A model generated the notes under the pieces. That model was not told where the DNA came from and made no database searches. It saw nothing but the letters and a program-made list of their open reading frames with translations. DNA of 64,000 nt from Cognatazoarcus halotolerans (lineage in GTDB: Bacteria; Pseudomonadota; Gammaproteobacteria; Burkholderiales; Rhodocyclaceae), in contig NZ_WUAF01000006.1 of assembly GCF_009800965.1 (NCBI RefSeq), forward strand, positions 186,001 through 250,000, given 5' to 3'. Both the position numbers and the translations under genes were made by a program. Within the stretch, counting starts at the first letter, position 1. Each line of letters starts with the position of its first letter. This document shows, piece by piece, positions 8,468 to 17,655 of this stretch.

Positions 8468-9388
8468 CTAGAGTACGGCTCGTGTCTTGAGGTCCTTGTA
8501 GACGGTGGATTTCACCGCCTTGGTCTTGAGCTTTTTCGCACGTACCGCCCGTGGCTCGTCATTGACCAGCTCGCGGGCCGACAGCAGGCCGCCGCGCAGC
8601 AGTTCGATCGCAGCGTAGGCGTAACTGTCGGCGTTGAGCACCGCGTGATCGGGGCTCATCGGTTCGTACAGGTGGGTCGCGTGCTTGTAGGCGAAGTCAC
8701 CCGTGCTGGCATAGCGATGCGAGGCCTCGTGCACGATGATCCGGGCAAGTGCATCCACCGAGAGCGCTTCGGCAAGCTGGAAGCGGATGTGCATGCTGCG
8801 TTTGGTGTCGAGCGTGTAGCGGCTGAGGATCTCATGCATCTTCTGGCCCTTGGCGTAATTCCATTCGAGCTGGAAGGCCTTGGCCTTGGCGAAGTCCCGG
8901 CGCTCGAGGGCCTGCTGATCCTTGCGCATCGTCGGTTCGAGGGCTTCCATGATCTCGGCATCGAAGAGTTGCTGGGCCCCGCCCCGCAAGGTGACGTAGC
9001 CTTCCGCCTGCGATTCCCGGCCGAGCGTGTCCGACAGCACCACGTGGTCCTGGAAGCCCGCGTGGATCTTGGCGAAGGTCTCACCGATGATCCTCAATTG
9101 CTCGTCGGTGGTTGGATTGCGGAAGTCGTCGGTCAGGATCGAGCGGGTGAGCTTCGACCACCCGAATACCCCGCCGCGGCCCTTGATCGTCAGCCCCGAA
9201 AATTCCTTGGTGGCCTTCTTGACGGCCTCCTTGGCGCGGACGAAGGCGGTGAGCAGGCCCAACCGGATGTCTTCGTTGGCCTGGAGATCGAAGGCGTGCT
9301 GGCGCTCGATATCGCTCAGCGGTACGCGGTACTTGAAGGATACCTTGGCCCCGTCGAGCGAGACGGTTACGTATCGTGTGTTGTGCAT
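8468..9388 (-). CDS. M35-like (deuterolysin/aspzincin) zinc metalloprotease, T6SS effector candidate
   Basis: 306 residues. The C-terminal region carries H220-E-A-S-H224, then STGDFAY and LNADSYAYAA (N252 onward). That order matches the lysine-specific metalloendopeptidase/aspzincin branch of M35 peptidases, where HExxH plus a downstream Asp bind zinc. The N-terminal ~200 residues are mixed alpha/beta and unassigned. No signal peptide is present. The start codon is only 3 bases after the tssH stop, so the gene is almost certainly co-transcribed with the T6SS core. Position, absence of a signal peptide and a protease domain suggest a T6SS-delivered effector. No obvious immunity gene is adjacent, which would fit a target outside close kin. 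Confidence 0.78.
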   Translation of the reverse strand: MHNTRYVTVSLDGAKVSFKYRVPLSDIERQHAFDLQANEDIRLGLLTAFVRAKEAVKKATKEFSGLTIKGRGGVFGWSKLTRSILTDDFRNPTTDEQLRIIGETFAKIHAGFQDHVVLSDTLGRESQAEGYVTLRGGAQQLFDAEIMEALEPTMRKDQQALERRDFAKAKAFQLEWNYAKGQKMHEILSRYTLDTKRSMHIRFQLAEALSVDALARIIVHEASHRYASTGDFAYKHATHLYEPMSPDHAVLNADSYAYAAIELLRGGLLSARELVNDEPRAVRAKKLKTKAVKSTVYKDLKTRAVL

Positions 9389-9391
9389 GGC

Positions 9392-12121
9392 TCAGGCGAA
9401 CCCGTATTTGAAGTCGCCGTCGGCGGTACTGACCGAAACCCGCTCGATCGGTCGTCCTTCCATCATCCGGTTGAGGAATTCGCGGCTGATGTCCGGCAAC
9501 ATGGTGTTGGTCAGGATCGCGTCGATCATCCTGCCGCCGGACTCGCTCTCGGTGCAACGCGAGACGACCAGCTTGACCACGTCGTCACCATATTCGAACG
9601 GAATCTTGTAGCGCGCCTCGACACGCTTCCTGATCCGGTTGAGCTGCAGCACGACGATCTTGCCGAGCATCTCGTCCGACAGCGGATAGTAGGGGATCGC
9701 CACCAGCCGTCCGAGCAGCGCGGGCGGGAAGATCTTGAGGAGCGGTTCGCGCAGCGCCTTGGCCATGCCCTCGGGATCGGGCATCAGGTCAGGATCCTTG
9801 CACAGGCCGGCGATCAGATCCGTGCCGGCGTTTGTCGTGAGCAGGATCAGGGTGTTCTTGAAATCGATGAAGCGACCTTCGCCGTCCTCCATGAAGCCCT
9901 TGTCGAAGACCTGGAAGAACATCTCGTGTACGTCCGGGTGCGCCTTCTCGACTTCGTCGAGCAGCACCACGCTGTAGGGCTTGCGGCGTACCGCCTCGGT
10001 GAGCACGCCGCCTTCGCCGTAGCCGACATATCCGGGCGGCGCGCCCTTGAGGGTGCTGACGGTGTGCGCCTCCTGGAATTCGCTCATGTTGATGGTGATG
10101 AGATTCTGCTCGCCGCCGTAGAGTGCCTCGGCCAGCGCCAGCGCAGTCTCGGTCTTGCCGACACCCGAGGTGCCGGCCAGCATGAACACACCGATCGGCT
10201 TGCTCGGGTTGTCCAGGCCCGCGCGGCTGGTCTGGATTCGCTTGGCGATCATCTCCATCGCGTGATCCTGCCCGATCACGCGTTTGGCGAGGCTCTCGGC
10301 AACCTTGAGGATCGTCTCGATCTCGTTGCGCGCCATGCGACCGACCGGGATGCCGGTCCAGTCGCCCACCACCGTCGCGACCGCTTGGTAGTCGACGGTC
10401 GGCAGGATCAGCGGGTTCTCGCCCTGCAGTTCGGCGAGTTTGCCTTGCACCTCGGTCAGCTGTGCGAGCAGGGCGCTGCGCTCGGCCTCGCGATCGGCGT
10501 CGCTCGTTTCCTCGGCGTTTGCAACGGCCCCGGCTTCGGCCTCGAGCTTGCTGCCGGTGCCCTCCACGGGCTGGGTGCCATCACGCAGCCGGGCGCGCAG
10601 CGCGAGCAGCTCGTCCACCAGGGTGCGTTCAGCTTCCCAGCGCGCCTCGAGATCCGCAAGGCGCTGGCGCTCGTCGCTCAGCATGGCCTCGGCGTCGCTC
10701 TCGCGCTGGCCGACGTCGATGCCGATGGATTTCTCGCGGCCGATGATGCGCAGTTCAGTCTCGAGTGCTTCGATACGCTTGCGGCTGTCGTCGACTTCGG
10801 CGGGTGTGGCGTGCAGGCTGATGGCCACGCGTGCGCAGGCGGTGTCGAGCAGGCTGACACTCTTGTCGGGGAGCTGGCGGGCGGGGATGTAGCGGTGGCT
10901 CAGGCGGACGGCAGCTTCCAGCGCCTCGTCGAGGATCTGCACCTTGTGGTGCGCTTCCATGGTGCTCGCGACGCCGCGCATCATGAGGATGGCTTTCGGT
11001 TCGTCGGGCTCGTCCACCTGCACGGTCTGAAAGCGGCGGGTGAGCGCCGGGTCCTTTTCGATGTGTTTCTTGTATTCGGCGAAGGTGGTGGCGCCGATGG
11101 TGCGCAGGGTGCCGCGGGCCAGCGCCGGCTTGAGCAGGTTGGCGGCGTCGCCGGTGCCGGCCGCACCGCCCGCGCCAACCAGCGTGTGGGTCTCATCGAC
11201 GAACAGGATGATCGGCCTCGGGCTGGCCTGGACCTCGTCGATGACCGAGCGCAGACGCTGCTCGAATTCGCCTTTCATGCTGGCGCCGGCCTGCAGCAGG
11301 CCCACGTCGAGGGTCAGCAGCTGTACATCCTTGAGGCTTGGCGGGACGTCGCCGCGGGCGATGCGCTGGGCAAAACCTTCGACCACGGCGGTCTTGCCGA
11401 CGCCGGCTTCGCCGACCAGGATCGGATTGTTCTGGCGGCGGCGCATCAGGATGTCGACCACCTGGCGGATCTCGTCGTCGCGGCCGACGATGGGGTCCAT
11501 CTTGCCACCGCGTGCCTGTTCGGTGAGATCGACGGTGAATTTCTTGAGCGCTTCCTGCTTGCCCATCGCGGCCGGCGCGATGGCGCCGCTTTCTTCGCCG
11601 GGCTGGCCGACGGCCCCGGAGCCGTCGCGGGCGCCGAGCAGTTCTTCCGGCGAGCCGGCGACGATGGCAGCGAACTCATCGGTCAGGACGTCGGCCCGCA
11701 CCCGTTCGAACTGGCGGGAGATGGCCAGCAGTGCATTGCGCAGCGAGCCCGTCTTGAGCATGCCGACCAGCAGATAACCGGTCCGTACCTGGCGGTCGCC
11801 GAACATCAGGGTGCCATAGACCCAGCCGCGTTCGATCGCGGTATCGAGGTTCGACGAAATGTCCGAGATAGACGTCGAACCGCGCGGCAGGCGGTCGAGC
11901 GCGTTGGTCATGTCAGCGGCAAGTCGTGCATCGTCGAGCTCGAAATGGCGGACGATGCGGTGCAGGTCCGAGTCTTCGGTCTGGAGGAGTTGCTGCAGCC
12001 AGTGCTCGAGCTCGACATAGGGGTTGCCGCGCAGCTTGCAGAACACCGTGGCACCTTCGAGCGCCTTGTAGGCAAGGCTGTTGAGTTTTCCGAACGAGGC
12101 TACCCGACTGATTTCGGTCAT
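9392..12121 (-). CDS. tssH: T6SS sheath-disassembly ATPase ClpV
   Basis: 909 residues, a usual ClpV length. An N-terminal Clp-N type domain (about 1-160) precedes two AAA+ modules: Walker A GEAGVGKTAVVEG near 240 with Walker B LFVDETHTLVG, and Walker A GTSGVGKTETALALAE near 650 with VVLLDEVEKAHPDV. A coiled-coil M region lies between them. The protein is a cytosolic hexamer that unfolds contracted TssB/TssC sheath after firing so that subunits can be reused. Its start overlaps the tssG stop by four bases (ATGA), implying coupled translation. The next gene starts 3 bases after its stop. Confidence 0.97.
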   Translation of the reverse strand: MTEISRVASFGKLNSLAYKALEGATVFCKLRGNPYVELEHWLQQLLQTEDSDLHRIVRHFELDDARLAADMTNALDRLPRGSTSISDISSNLDTAIERGWVYGTLMFGDRQVRTGYLLVGMLKTGSLRNALLAISRQFERVRADVLTDEFAAIVAGSPEELLGARDGSGAVGQPGEESGAIAPAAMGKQEALKKFTVDLTEQARGGKMDPIVGRDDEIRQVVDILMRRRQNNPILVGEAGVGKTAVVEGFAQRIARGDVPPSLKDVQLLTLDVGLLQAGASMKGEFEQRLRSVIDEVQASPRPIILFVDETHTLVGAGGAAGTGDAANLLKPALARGTLRTIGATTFAEYKKHIEKDPALTRRFQTVQVDEPDEPKAILMMRGVASTMEAHHKVQILDEALEAAVRLSHRYIPARQLPDKSVSLLDTACARVAISLHATPAEVDDSRKRIEALETELRIIGREKSIGIDVGQRESDAEAMLSDERQRLADLEARWEAERTLVDELLALRARLRDGTQPVEGTGSKLEAEAGAVANAEETSDADREAERSALLAQLTEVQGKLAELQGENPLILPTVDYQAVATVVGDWTGIPVGRMARNEIETILKVAESLAKRVIGQDHAMEMIAKRIQTSRAGLDNPSKPIGVFMLAGTSGVGKTETALALAEALYGGEQNLITINMSEFQEAHTVSTLKGAPPGYVGYGEGGVLTEAVRRKPYSVVLLDEVEKAHPDVHEMFFQVFDKGFMEDGEGRFIDFKNTLILLTTNAGTDLIAGLCKDPDLMPDPEGMAKALREPLLKIFPPALLGRLVAIPYYPLSDEMLGKIVVLQLNRIRKRVEARYKIPFEYGDDVVKLVVSRCTESESGGRMIDAILTNTMLPDISREFLNRMMEGRPIERVSVSTADGDFKYGFA

Positions 12122-13227
12122 GCGTCTCTCTCTTCGTGGGGCGGTCGCGTGCCGCCGTTGTGGGTGCGATATGCGCAGGAGGCGTCTTCTTCCTTCCCGC
12201 TCCGACTGAATCTGCTTGCGCCGAGCAGGCGCTCGGCATCGAGCACCAGATCGTCGCGTTCGCGCCTGGCCGCGGGTCTGCCGAGCCAGCAGGTCCAGCC
12301 CAGCCTGTTGCGGCCCTTGAGACCGAGCGGCGGGACTTCATCACGCTTGAGGCGCAGGCGCACATCCCAGGCAAGCTCGCCGTTGGTATAGAAGCGTATC
12401 CAGTCGACGAGCTGCGGCAGTGCCCTGCCGCCGGGCAGGAAGGATTCGTAGCGCACCAGGTTCATCGAGCCGATGTGCAGGCGGAACTTGCTTTGCCGGT
12501 CCCACACGCGGCGGCCGAGCACCGCGCTCGTACCGAGCCTGCTGCCGGTGCCGAGCCGGGAATGGTCCTGCTCGCCGATCTGCATCCAGTGCCCGGCATA
12601 TTGTTCGACTTCTACGGGGAGTTCGAAATAGTTAGCCAGCACCACCTGCAGGCCCTCGGCGTTGCGCACCTGCCGGGCCAGCAGGCCGGCATGAAAGCGT
12701 TTTGCATTGTCCGGTACGCGGTCACGCTGCTGCAGCGCGCTCTGACCGATACCGACCAGCGAGCCGACGTAGGTCGCGAAGCGGTCGTCCTGTGGCCGGT
12801 CGAGACTGACGGTCGGCTGTGCCTGCGCCCAGGCACGGTAGAACAGGGCGAGGAAGCGATGATGGATGAGGTCGAGGAAGCGGATGAAGGTTTCGTCGCC
12901 CTGGTGCAGGATCCGGTGCCGCGCGTATTCAGTGAGATGAAGCGGCATTGGCCCATTTGGCCCGAGCAGACCGAAGAAACGTACTTCTAGGCGCGGCGGC
13001 ACACCGTTGCGGGCCGGCTTGAAGCCGGACAGGCTGGTTGGGGCGAAGGCAAGCGAGGCTTCCTGTGCGAGGCGCACCGGCTCATCCTGAGGGCGTCGCG
13101 CACTGGCCCAGCGCGGCTTGTCCGGAAAGGCGCACTCGATGCGACGCATCGCCTGCAGAAAATCGAAGGCGTACGGTTTGCGGGCGAGGGCATCGAACAA
13201 TGCTAGAGGATCGGACGCATCCCGCAT
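12118..13227 (-). CDS. tssG: T6SS baseplate protein TssG
   Basis: 369 residues with the VasB/ImpH family pattern: FDFLQAMRRIECAFPDKPR near the start, LEVRFFGLLGPNGPMPLHLTEY, FLDLIHHRFLALFYRAW and a C-terminal GRALPQLVDWIRFYTNGELAWDV. TssG is a wedge component of the cytosolic T6SS baseplate, binding TssF, TssE and TssK. It overlaps the preceding tssF by 25 bases and the following tssH by four. The C-terminal ~60 residues, after LGWTCWLG, are Arg-rich and variable. Confidence 0.95.
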   Translation of the reverse strand: MRDASDPLALFDALARKPYAFDFLQAMRRIECAFPDKPRWASARRPQDEPVRLAQEASLAFAPTSLSGFKPARNGVPPRLEVRFFGLLGPNGPMPLHLTEYARHRILHQGDETFIRFLDLIHHRFLALFYRAWAQAQPTVSLDRPQDDRFATYVGSLVGIGQSALQQRDRVPDNAKRFHAGLLARQVRNAEGLQVVLANYFELPVEVEQYAGHWMQIGEQDHSRLGTGSRLGTSAVLGRRVWDRQSKFRLHIGSMNLVRYESFLPGGRALPQLVDWIRFYTNGELAWDVRLRLKRDEVPPLGLKGRNRLGWTCWLGRPAARRERDDLVLDAERLLGASRFSRSGKEEDASCAYRTHNGGTRPPHEERDA

Positions 13228-15077
13228 CGCGGCCTCCAGCGCATGATCTGTCCGCGCGTCAGCGAGCGCAGGCTGGTCTGGGTAAAGCTGTTCAGCGAGG
13301 CATGGCGGGCCAGGAAGTGCTCCATCACGCTGCCGAAAACAAAGGCTCCACCGCCTTCGAACGCGGCTTCGTCCACCTCCAGTTCGATTTCCAGGCCGCG
13401 ACCGAAGCAGATCGGGCCCGGGAAAGGGAGACGGGCCACGACCGGCTTGGCACGGACTGATTTGAGGCCTTCGACCTGCCGGCGCATGCCCGCGTCAACG
13501 CTGGAGGCATACAGCGCCAGCATCTCGCGCAATGCCGCAGCGCCTTCTTCGGTGTTGGCGTCCGCGAGCGAGAAGTGGTTCAGCGCCAGATGGCTGATCA
13601 GACGCCAGGCCGTCGAGCCTTCGCCAAGCATGCCGTAGGGGCGCGAGGGTCCCCTTACGCAGCGAATCGCTTCCACCGGTGCAGCAATGTCGAGCGAAAA
13701 ATCGGTCTTGCCGCCACCCAGCGACATCAGGATGGGGAGGTCGCGGTTGGTGCACAGCGCCTTGATCGATAGCTGGCGCAGGTCGCCGCGATAGGGCGCT
13801 TCGTTCGGGTCGACCAGCGACAGGAATACCTCGCTTCCGACGTAGCCGGTGCGTGGGCCGGTGCGTTGCTGTTTCTCCGAAAGCAGCCGGGGCTCGCGCT
13901 GACAGCTGTAATAGGCTTGCCGGCCACCGTTGCCGGAATGGAAATCCGCATAGAAGGGCAGGAACTGCTGCTCTTCGCGGGAGCCGTGGAAGTGCCCGAT
14001 CACTTCGGTCAGCTCGTAGATCTCGTAGTCCATTGGCTGGGTACGGTCGGCGACGACGTGAAACTCGTGGTTGGCGTCGCTGATGTGGATGCGGTCGGCG
14101 CGCTTGGAAAAAAGATTGATGGCCGGTGCGCAGTGGAGCAGGAAGTTGGTCTCGTCCACCACGCTTTCGAGCATTGCCTCGCCCGTGGCAAAGAGCAGGA
14201 TCAGTTCGATTTCCTCGTCGGCCTGGCTCAGCGCCGGGGCGAGGCCGGCGACGTTGAAGAACAGGAAGCGCTCGGGGAAAGAAAAATACTCCTGCACCAG
14301 CCGATACCCGCCGAAGCTCCGGTGCCGGGTCGGCAGCAGCGCCTGCTCGTCATCGTAGCCAGTAAGACCGATCCGCTCGGCAGGGATGAAGTGCTGCCAG
14401 GCGGCATCCTTGCCGCCGGTCGGTCGGACCACCGCGCCAAGGCAGGCGGCGCCGATCTGCTCGCACAGGCGGTAGGCGACTTCCTGTGCGCCGCCGAGGT
14501 GGAATTGCAGGGTGTCGAGCGACAGCTGGCTGAACTTGAGGCCGCCGGTGCAGCGCAGCGTCATCCGCACGCCGCCCCGAACCCGGCCGGTGAGCGGCAG
14601 CTTTGCCAGTGGCAGGTCGGCCGCAAAGCTGAAGTAGCGGGCCTGGGTCAGCTCGATCGGCCAGAGCCGGATCTCGTGCGCCGTCCGGAATTCGCAGGCG
14701 GCGGTATCGCCCTTGCCAAGCGGGCTGCGAAAAGGAGCGCCGCGGGGCAGGGTGAAGCCGCGGGCGAGGTTGGTCTCGCCGGGGATCGGACGGAACTGCG
14801 CGACCAGCATGGCCGGTGTGGGGGCCAGGTGGTGGGGGTGCAGCATTTCCAGCAGGCGCTGGGTGAAGCGGGGAAACTCCGCGTCGAGCTTGAGTTGTAC
14901 CCGCGCCGCGAGAAATCCGGTGCCTTCGAGCAGGCGCTCGACGTAGGGGTCGGCCACCTCGATGCCATCCATGCCGAGGCGGGCTGCGATCTTGGGAAAC
15001 TGCCGCGCGAACTCGGCGCCCATTTCGCGCAGATGTTGCAGCTCGAGGTTGTAGTAGCGCAGCAGGCGCGGATCCAT
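13203..15077 (-). CDS. tssF: T6SS baseplate protein TssF
   Basis: 624 residues, typical VasA/ImpG length. The opening MDPRLLRYYNLELQHLREMG and the following EFARQFPKIAARLGMDG are signatures of the family; DPYVERLLEGTGFLAARVQLKLD follows. Later blocks include the RHRSFGGYRLVQEYFSFPE region and GQIMRWRPRCG at the end. TssF is the main wedge scaffold of the baseplate, sitting around the VgrG spike. It precedes tssG, with overlap, in the leftward operon. Confidence 0.96.
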   Translation of the reverse strand: MDPRLLRYYNLELQHLREMGAEFARQFPKIAARLGMDGIEVADPYVERLLEGTGFLAARVQLKLDAEFPRFTQRLLEMLHPHHLAPTPAMLVAQFRPIPGETNLARGFTLPRGAPFRSPLGKGDTAACEFRTAHEIRLWPIELTQARYFSFAADLPLAKLPLTGRVRGGVRMTLRCTGGLKFSQLSLDTLQFHLGGAQEVAYRLCEQIGAACLGAVVRPTGGKDAAWQHFIPAERIGLTGYDDEQALLPTRHRSFGGYRLVQEYFSFPERFLFFNVAGLAPALSQADEEIELILLFATGEAMLESVVDETNFLLHCAPAINLFSKRADRIHISDANHEFHVVADRTQPMDYEIYELTEVIGHFHGSREEQQFLPFYADFHSGNGGRQAYYSCQREPRLLSEKQQRTGPRTGYVGSEVFLSLVDPNEAPYRGDLRQLSIKALCTNRDLPILMSLGGGKTDFSLDIAAPVEAIRCVRGPSRPYGMLGEGSTAWRLISHLALNHFSLADANTEEGAAALREMLALYASSVDAGMRRQVEGLKSVRAKPVVARLPFPGPICFGRGLEIELEVDEAAFEGGGAFVFGSVMEHFLARHASLNSFTQTSLRSLTRGQIMRWRPRCGMRPIL

Positions 15078-15090
15078 GCGCTACCCCCCT

Positions 15091-15597
15091 TCAACGACCA
15101 AGATCGCGGACCTCGACAAGCCCGCTCTCCAGATCGAGGGCGGTGCGCAGCAGGAGCTCCAGCGGCACCGGCTGCGCCCAGATCAGCGCCGAGATACGCA
15201 CCCCGATGACGTTGTGGGAGTCGAGAATGCTCTCTTCCTGTTCGGCTGTGATCTGCAGGGAGCCGGGAATGATGCGCGGTTCGAAGCGGGTCAGCGAATC
15301 GCGGATGGCGCGTTCGAGATCGTTGATGTCGAGCGACGAAGCCGTCTCGCCGGAGAAGCACGGCATGCCGTAGTTGAGCACGGACTGCTCGACCTCCGGC
15401 CAGGCCGACAGACCGTCGCTCGCCGGCGGGCGCATGGCGTTGAGCAGCCAGGTCAGGTCGCGCAGTACCGCTTCGCGCAGCTGGCTGCGGGTGAGTACGC
15501 GGCGCTCTTTCGCTTCGACGCGCTGTTCGGGCTCGTCGTCCTGCAGTCGATCCAGCAGTGCAGGCTGCAGGCGGTCGAGTGGCAGCAGTTCAGCCAT
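15091..15597 (-). CDS. tssE: T6SS baseplate protein TssE (gp25-like)
   Basis: 168 residues from the ATG at 15597 (MAELLPLDRLQPALLDRL); longer in-frame starts would extend it into tagJ. The gp25/lysozyme-like fold shows LREAVLRDLTWLLNA, VLNYGMPCFSG and AIRDSLTRFEPRI, followed by a C-terminal strand region (LEVRDL-like). TssE is the phage gp25 homologue that nucleates sheath polymerisation on the baseplate. The gene overlaps the end of tagJ by 8 bases and ends 13 bases before tssF begins. Confidence 0.95.
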   Translation of the reverse strand: MAELLPLDRLQPALLDRLQDDEPEQRVEAKERRVLTRSQLREAVLRDLTWLLNAMRPPASDGLSAWPEVEQSVLNYGMPCFSGETASSLDINDLERAIRDSLTRFEPRIIPGSLQITAEQEESILDSHNVIGVRISALIWAQPVPLELLLRTALDLESGLVEVRDLGR

Positions 15598-16426
15598 CGG
15601 CTTCTTCCGTGGAGGCAGCGGGGTCGAATTCGATGCGACGGATGTCCAGCAGCGGGAATTCGCCTTCGTCCGTGGTGAGGAGCCGCTGGCCAAGGCCGTG
15701 GTAGTCCCCCCCGTGTTCTATCCATTCCGTCCTTCTCGCCAGCCGAATTGCGCCGTCGGGCACGGTTTCGGAGCCGCTGTATCGCGTCGGAATCACCCCC
15801 ACCGCCTCGCCGCCGTTGGCAAAGAGGAAATGTGCCGGTGCCCACACGAAGTCGCGCAGATCCGCAGGCGCCTCGATGTCGATGCTGGCGAGCCGCGAAA
15901 ATGGCAGCCAGTAGTAGCGGCCGTTGATCACCGCTTCGCAGACCGGACCCAGGCGGGTGTCCGCGTCGGCCAGCCAGGCGAACGGTGTGCCGTCCAGGCG
16001 CCCGCTGCTCGGCGGTGCAAGGTCGAAGGCCTGTTCGCGCAGCCGCACGGCCGCCGCGGTATCGCCGCGGCCCGAACTCAGCAGGCTTTCGAGCAGCAAT
16101 GCCAGCCATTGCTCGGGTTCGCCGAACAGCAGCGGGACCCGTTTGCCGGCGAAGACCTCGGTACGCAGCGCCTCGCAGCGCAGGGTCTCGCGGTACATCT
16201 GTGCCATCGCCAGCGTCGAGGCATCCAGTTCGGTGGCGACGTTGAGCTGATTGAGGGCGCGTTCCCACTGGCCGAGCACGGACAGCAACTGAAACAGGAA
16301 GACGCGCAGCCTCGAATCGGCAGGCTGGCTACGGATGGCTGCCTGCAGGTGGCTCAGCGCAGCTTCGGGGTCTCCTGCACGCAGGCTCGCTTCGGCGTCG
16401 GCTACGTTCTTTGCGGTTACGGACAT
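15590..16426 (-). CDS. tagJ: T6SS accessory protein TagJ (ImpE/SciE family)
   Basis: 278 residues. The N-terminal ~120 residues are helical with a TPR-like character (AEASLRAGDPEAALSHLQAAI). The C-terminal half is the ImpE domain with FAWLADADTRLGPVCEAVING, YYWLPFSRLASIDIEAPADLRD and a final FPLLDIRRIEF. In some T6SSs TagJ binds the N-terminus of TssB and ClpV to tune sheath recycling. It lies between hcp2 and tssE and overlaps tssE. Confidence 0.93.
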   Translation of the reverse strand: MSVTAKNVADAEASLRAGDPEAALSHLQAAIRSQPADSRLRVFLFQLLSVLGQWERALNQLNVATELDASTLAMAQMYRETLRCEALRTEVFAGKRVPLLFGEPEQWLALLLESLLSSGRGDTAAAVRLREQAFDLAPPSSGRLDGTPFAWLADADTRLGPVCEAVINGRYYWLPFSRLASIDIEAPADLRDFVWAPAHFLFANGGEAVGVIPTRYSGSETVPDGAIRLARRTEWIEHGGDYHGLGQRLLTTDEGEFPLLDIRRIEFDPAASTEEADG

Positions 16427-16450
16427 GCCCGCATGCTCCTGTTGGGTGGT

Positions 16451-16951
16451 TCAGCGAGGGCTGATGTCGGTCTCGAAGCGTGATACGGCGTTTCCGCCTC
16501 CCGAGCTTTCCTGGCCACGATATTCGATGGCGACTTTCTGGAAGGAAATGGCAACCTGTTCGACGACGGTGTCCGAGCCATCCGCTCCGGACAGATCCAC
16601 CGAACGGATGCGCGCGTTTTCCATCGTCATCACAAGGTATTCGACCGCCTTCGCACCGCCGGCCTTGCGCACGGTCAGGACCACGCTCTTGAGTTGTTCA
16701 TTGGCACGCAATGCCACCAGCAGGGCGGTGCTGGCACGGTCAAAACCTTTCGTGACGACGAGTTCGCGGACCGAGATCTGGCTTGCCCCGCCGCTGCGGG
16801 ACCCCGCGGTCGCGGTCGCGCTGGCATTGCCCTGCATGCCCCAGTTCCAGCCGTAGATGTCGATCTCTTCCCGATGCAGCTGATCCTGGGCCTCTCCCTT
16901 GATGGGCCCCATCCGCGCACCTTCGATTTTCAAGAACATGTCGCCGGCCAT
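16451..16951 (-). CDS. hcp: Second Hcp-family tube protein
   Basis: 166 residues with the Hcp/SciM fold: start MAGDMFLKIEGARMGPIKGEA, then IDIYGWNWGMQ, a variable Ser/Gly/Ala-rich loop, LTVRKAGG, EYLVMTMENARI and VEQVAISFQKVAIEY. It is clearly Hcp-like but differs strongly from the Hcp encoded 76 bases upstream. It carries an extra RMGP insertion near the N-terminus and a divergent C-terminal tail. Hcp hexamers stack into the inner tube and can chaperone effectors in their lumen. A second variant beside the first may make mixed or alternative tubes or carry a different cargo. Confidence 0.93.
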   Translation of the reverse strand: MAGDMFLKIEGARMGPIKGEAQDQLHREEIDIYGWNWGMQGNASATATAGSRSGGASQISVRELVVTKGFDRASTALLVALRANEQLKSVVLTVRKAGGAKAVEYLVMTMENARIRSVDLSGADGSDTVVEQVAISFQKVAIEYRGQESSGGGNAVSRFETDISPR

Positions 16952-17027
16952 GCAGTCTCCCCGGGGTGCTCGTGAAGCGCTCTGATCCGCGCCGCCTGTG
17001 CCGCGGCGCGGAGCGAATCCAGCTGCC

Positions 17028-17516
17028 TTACTTGATTTCGCCGGTGTTCTCGGCGATGTTCCATTCGGCCGTCATGGTCGTGTCCTTGCCACCCTTGACC
17101 GCCTGCTTGGTGTATTCGTACTTGACCTCGGCGAAGTTGAGGGTGACGTTCTCGGTGAGACGGTCCTCGCCGCCGCTGCCACCGGTGCTCAGCGAGGTGA
17201 CCATGACCTCCTTCATCGTGATCTTGATGTATTCGAGCGGGTTGTCTCCGGCCTTGCGTACCGTCAGCAGTGCCTGATCGTAGTGGGTGCCCTTGCAGCA
17301 CGCCATGATCAGCGCGTGGCTCGATGCGTCAACGTACTTGGTGAAGGAAAGGTCCTGCACATTGACCTTGCCGGCACCGCCGCCGCTGCCCATGTGGGTG
17401 GTGCCGGACTGGCTCAGGCCCCAGCTCCAGGCCAGCACGTCGACCGATTCCTTGTGCGTCTTGTCGTTTGCTTCGCCCTTGATGTCGCCAATCTTGATGA
17501 ACATGTCGACTGCCAT
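17028..17516 (-). CDS. hcp: Hcp tube protein
   Basis: 162 residues, the usual Hcp1 length. Family marks are MAVDMFIKIGDIKGEANDK, VDVLAWSWGLSQSG, VQDLSFTKYVDASSHAL, LTVRKAGDNPLEYIKI and VTLNFAEVKYEY, ending TAEWNIAENTGEIK. It is the secreted, ring-forming tube subunit and the standard marker of an active T6SS. The gene stands 139 bases downstream of tssC; that gap often holds an extra promoter or RNA-processing site, as hcp is usually expressed at high level. Confidence 0.97.
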   Translation of the reverse strand: MAVDMFIKIGDIKGEANDKTHKESVDVLAWSWGLSQSGTTHMGSGGGAGKVNVQDLSFTKYVDASSHALIMACCKGTHYDQALLTVRKAGDNPLEYIKITMKEVMVTSLSTGGSGGEDRLTENVTLNFAEVKYEYTKQAVKGGKDTTMTAEWNIAENTGEIK

Positions 17517-17655
17517 GGATATCTCCTAGTTGTTTCAGTTGGGTCGGATGGCCGGGGTGTCCGGCGGCACAGCTTTGCGGGGTTCGCGCGATCGGCCGCT
17601 TGATCGTGCTTGTCCCGCGAAACCGGGCAGTGTTTCCTGCCCGGTCCTTACCGCT

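Noticed and set aside
8450-12391. Very long open frame (about 1313 codons) on the + strand opposite tssH
   Set aside because: It is the antisense shadow of a GC-rich, codon-biased gene; tssH on the minus strand has complete AAA+ motifs and the + frame has no domain.
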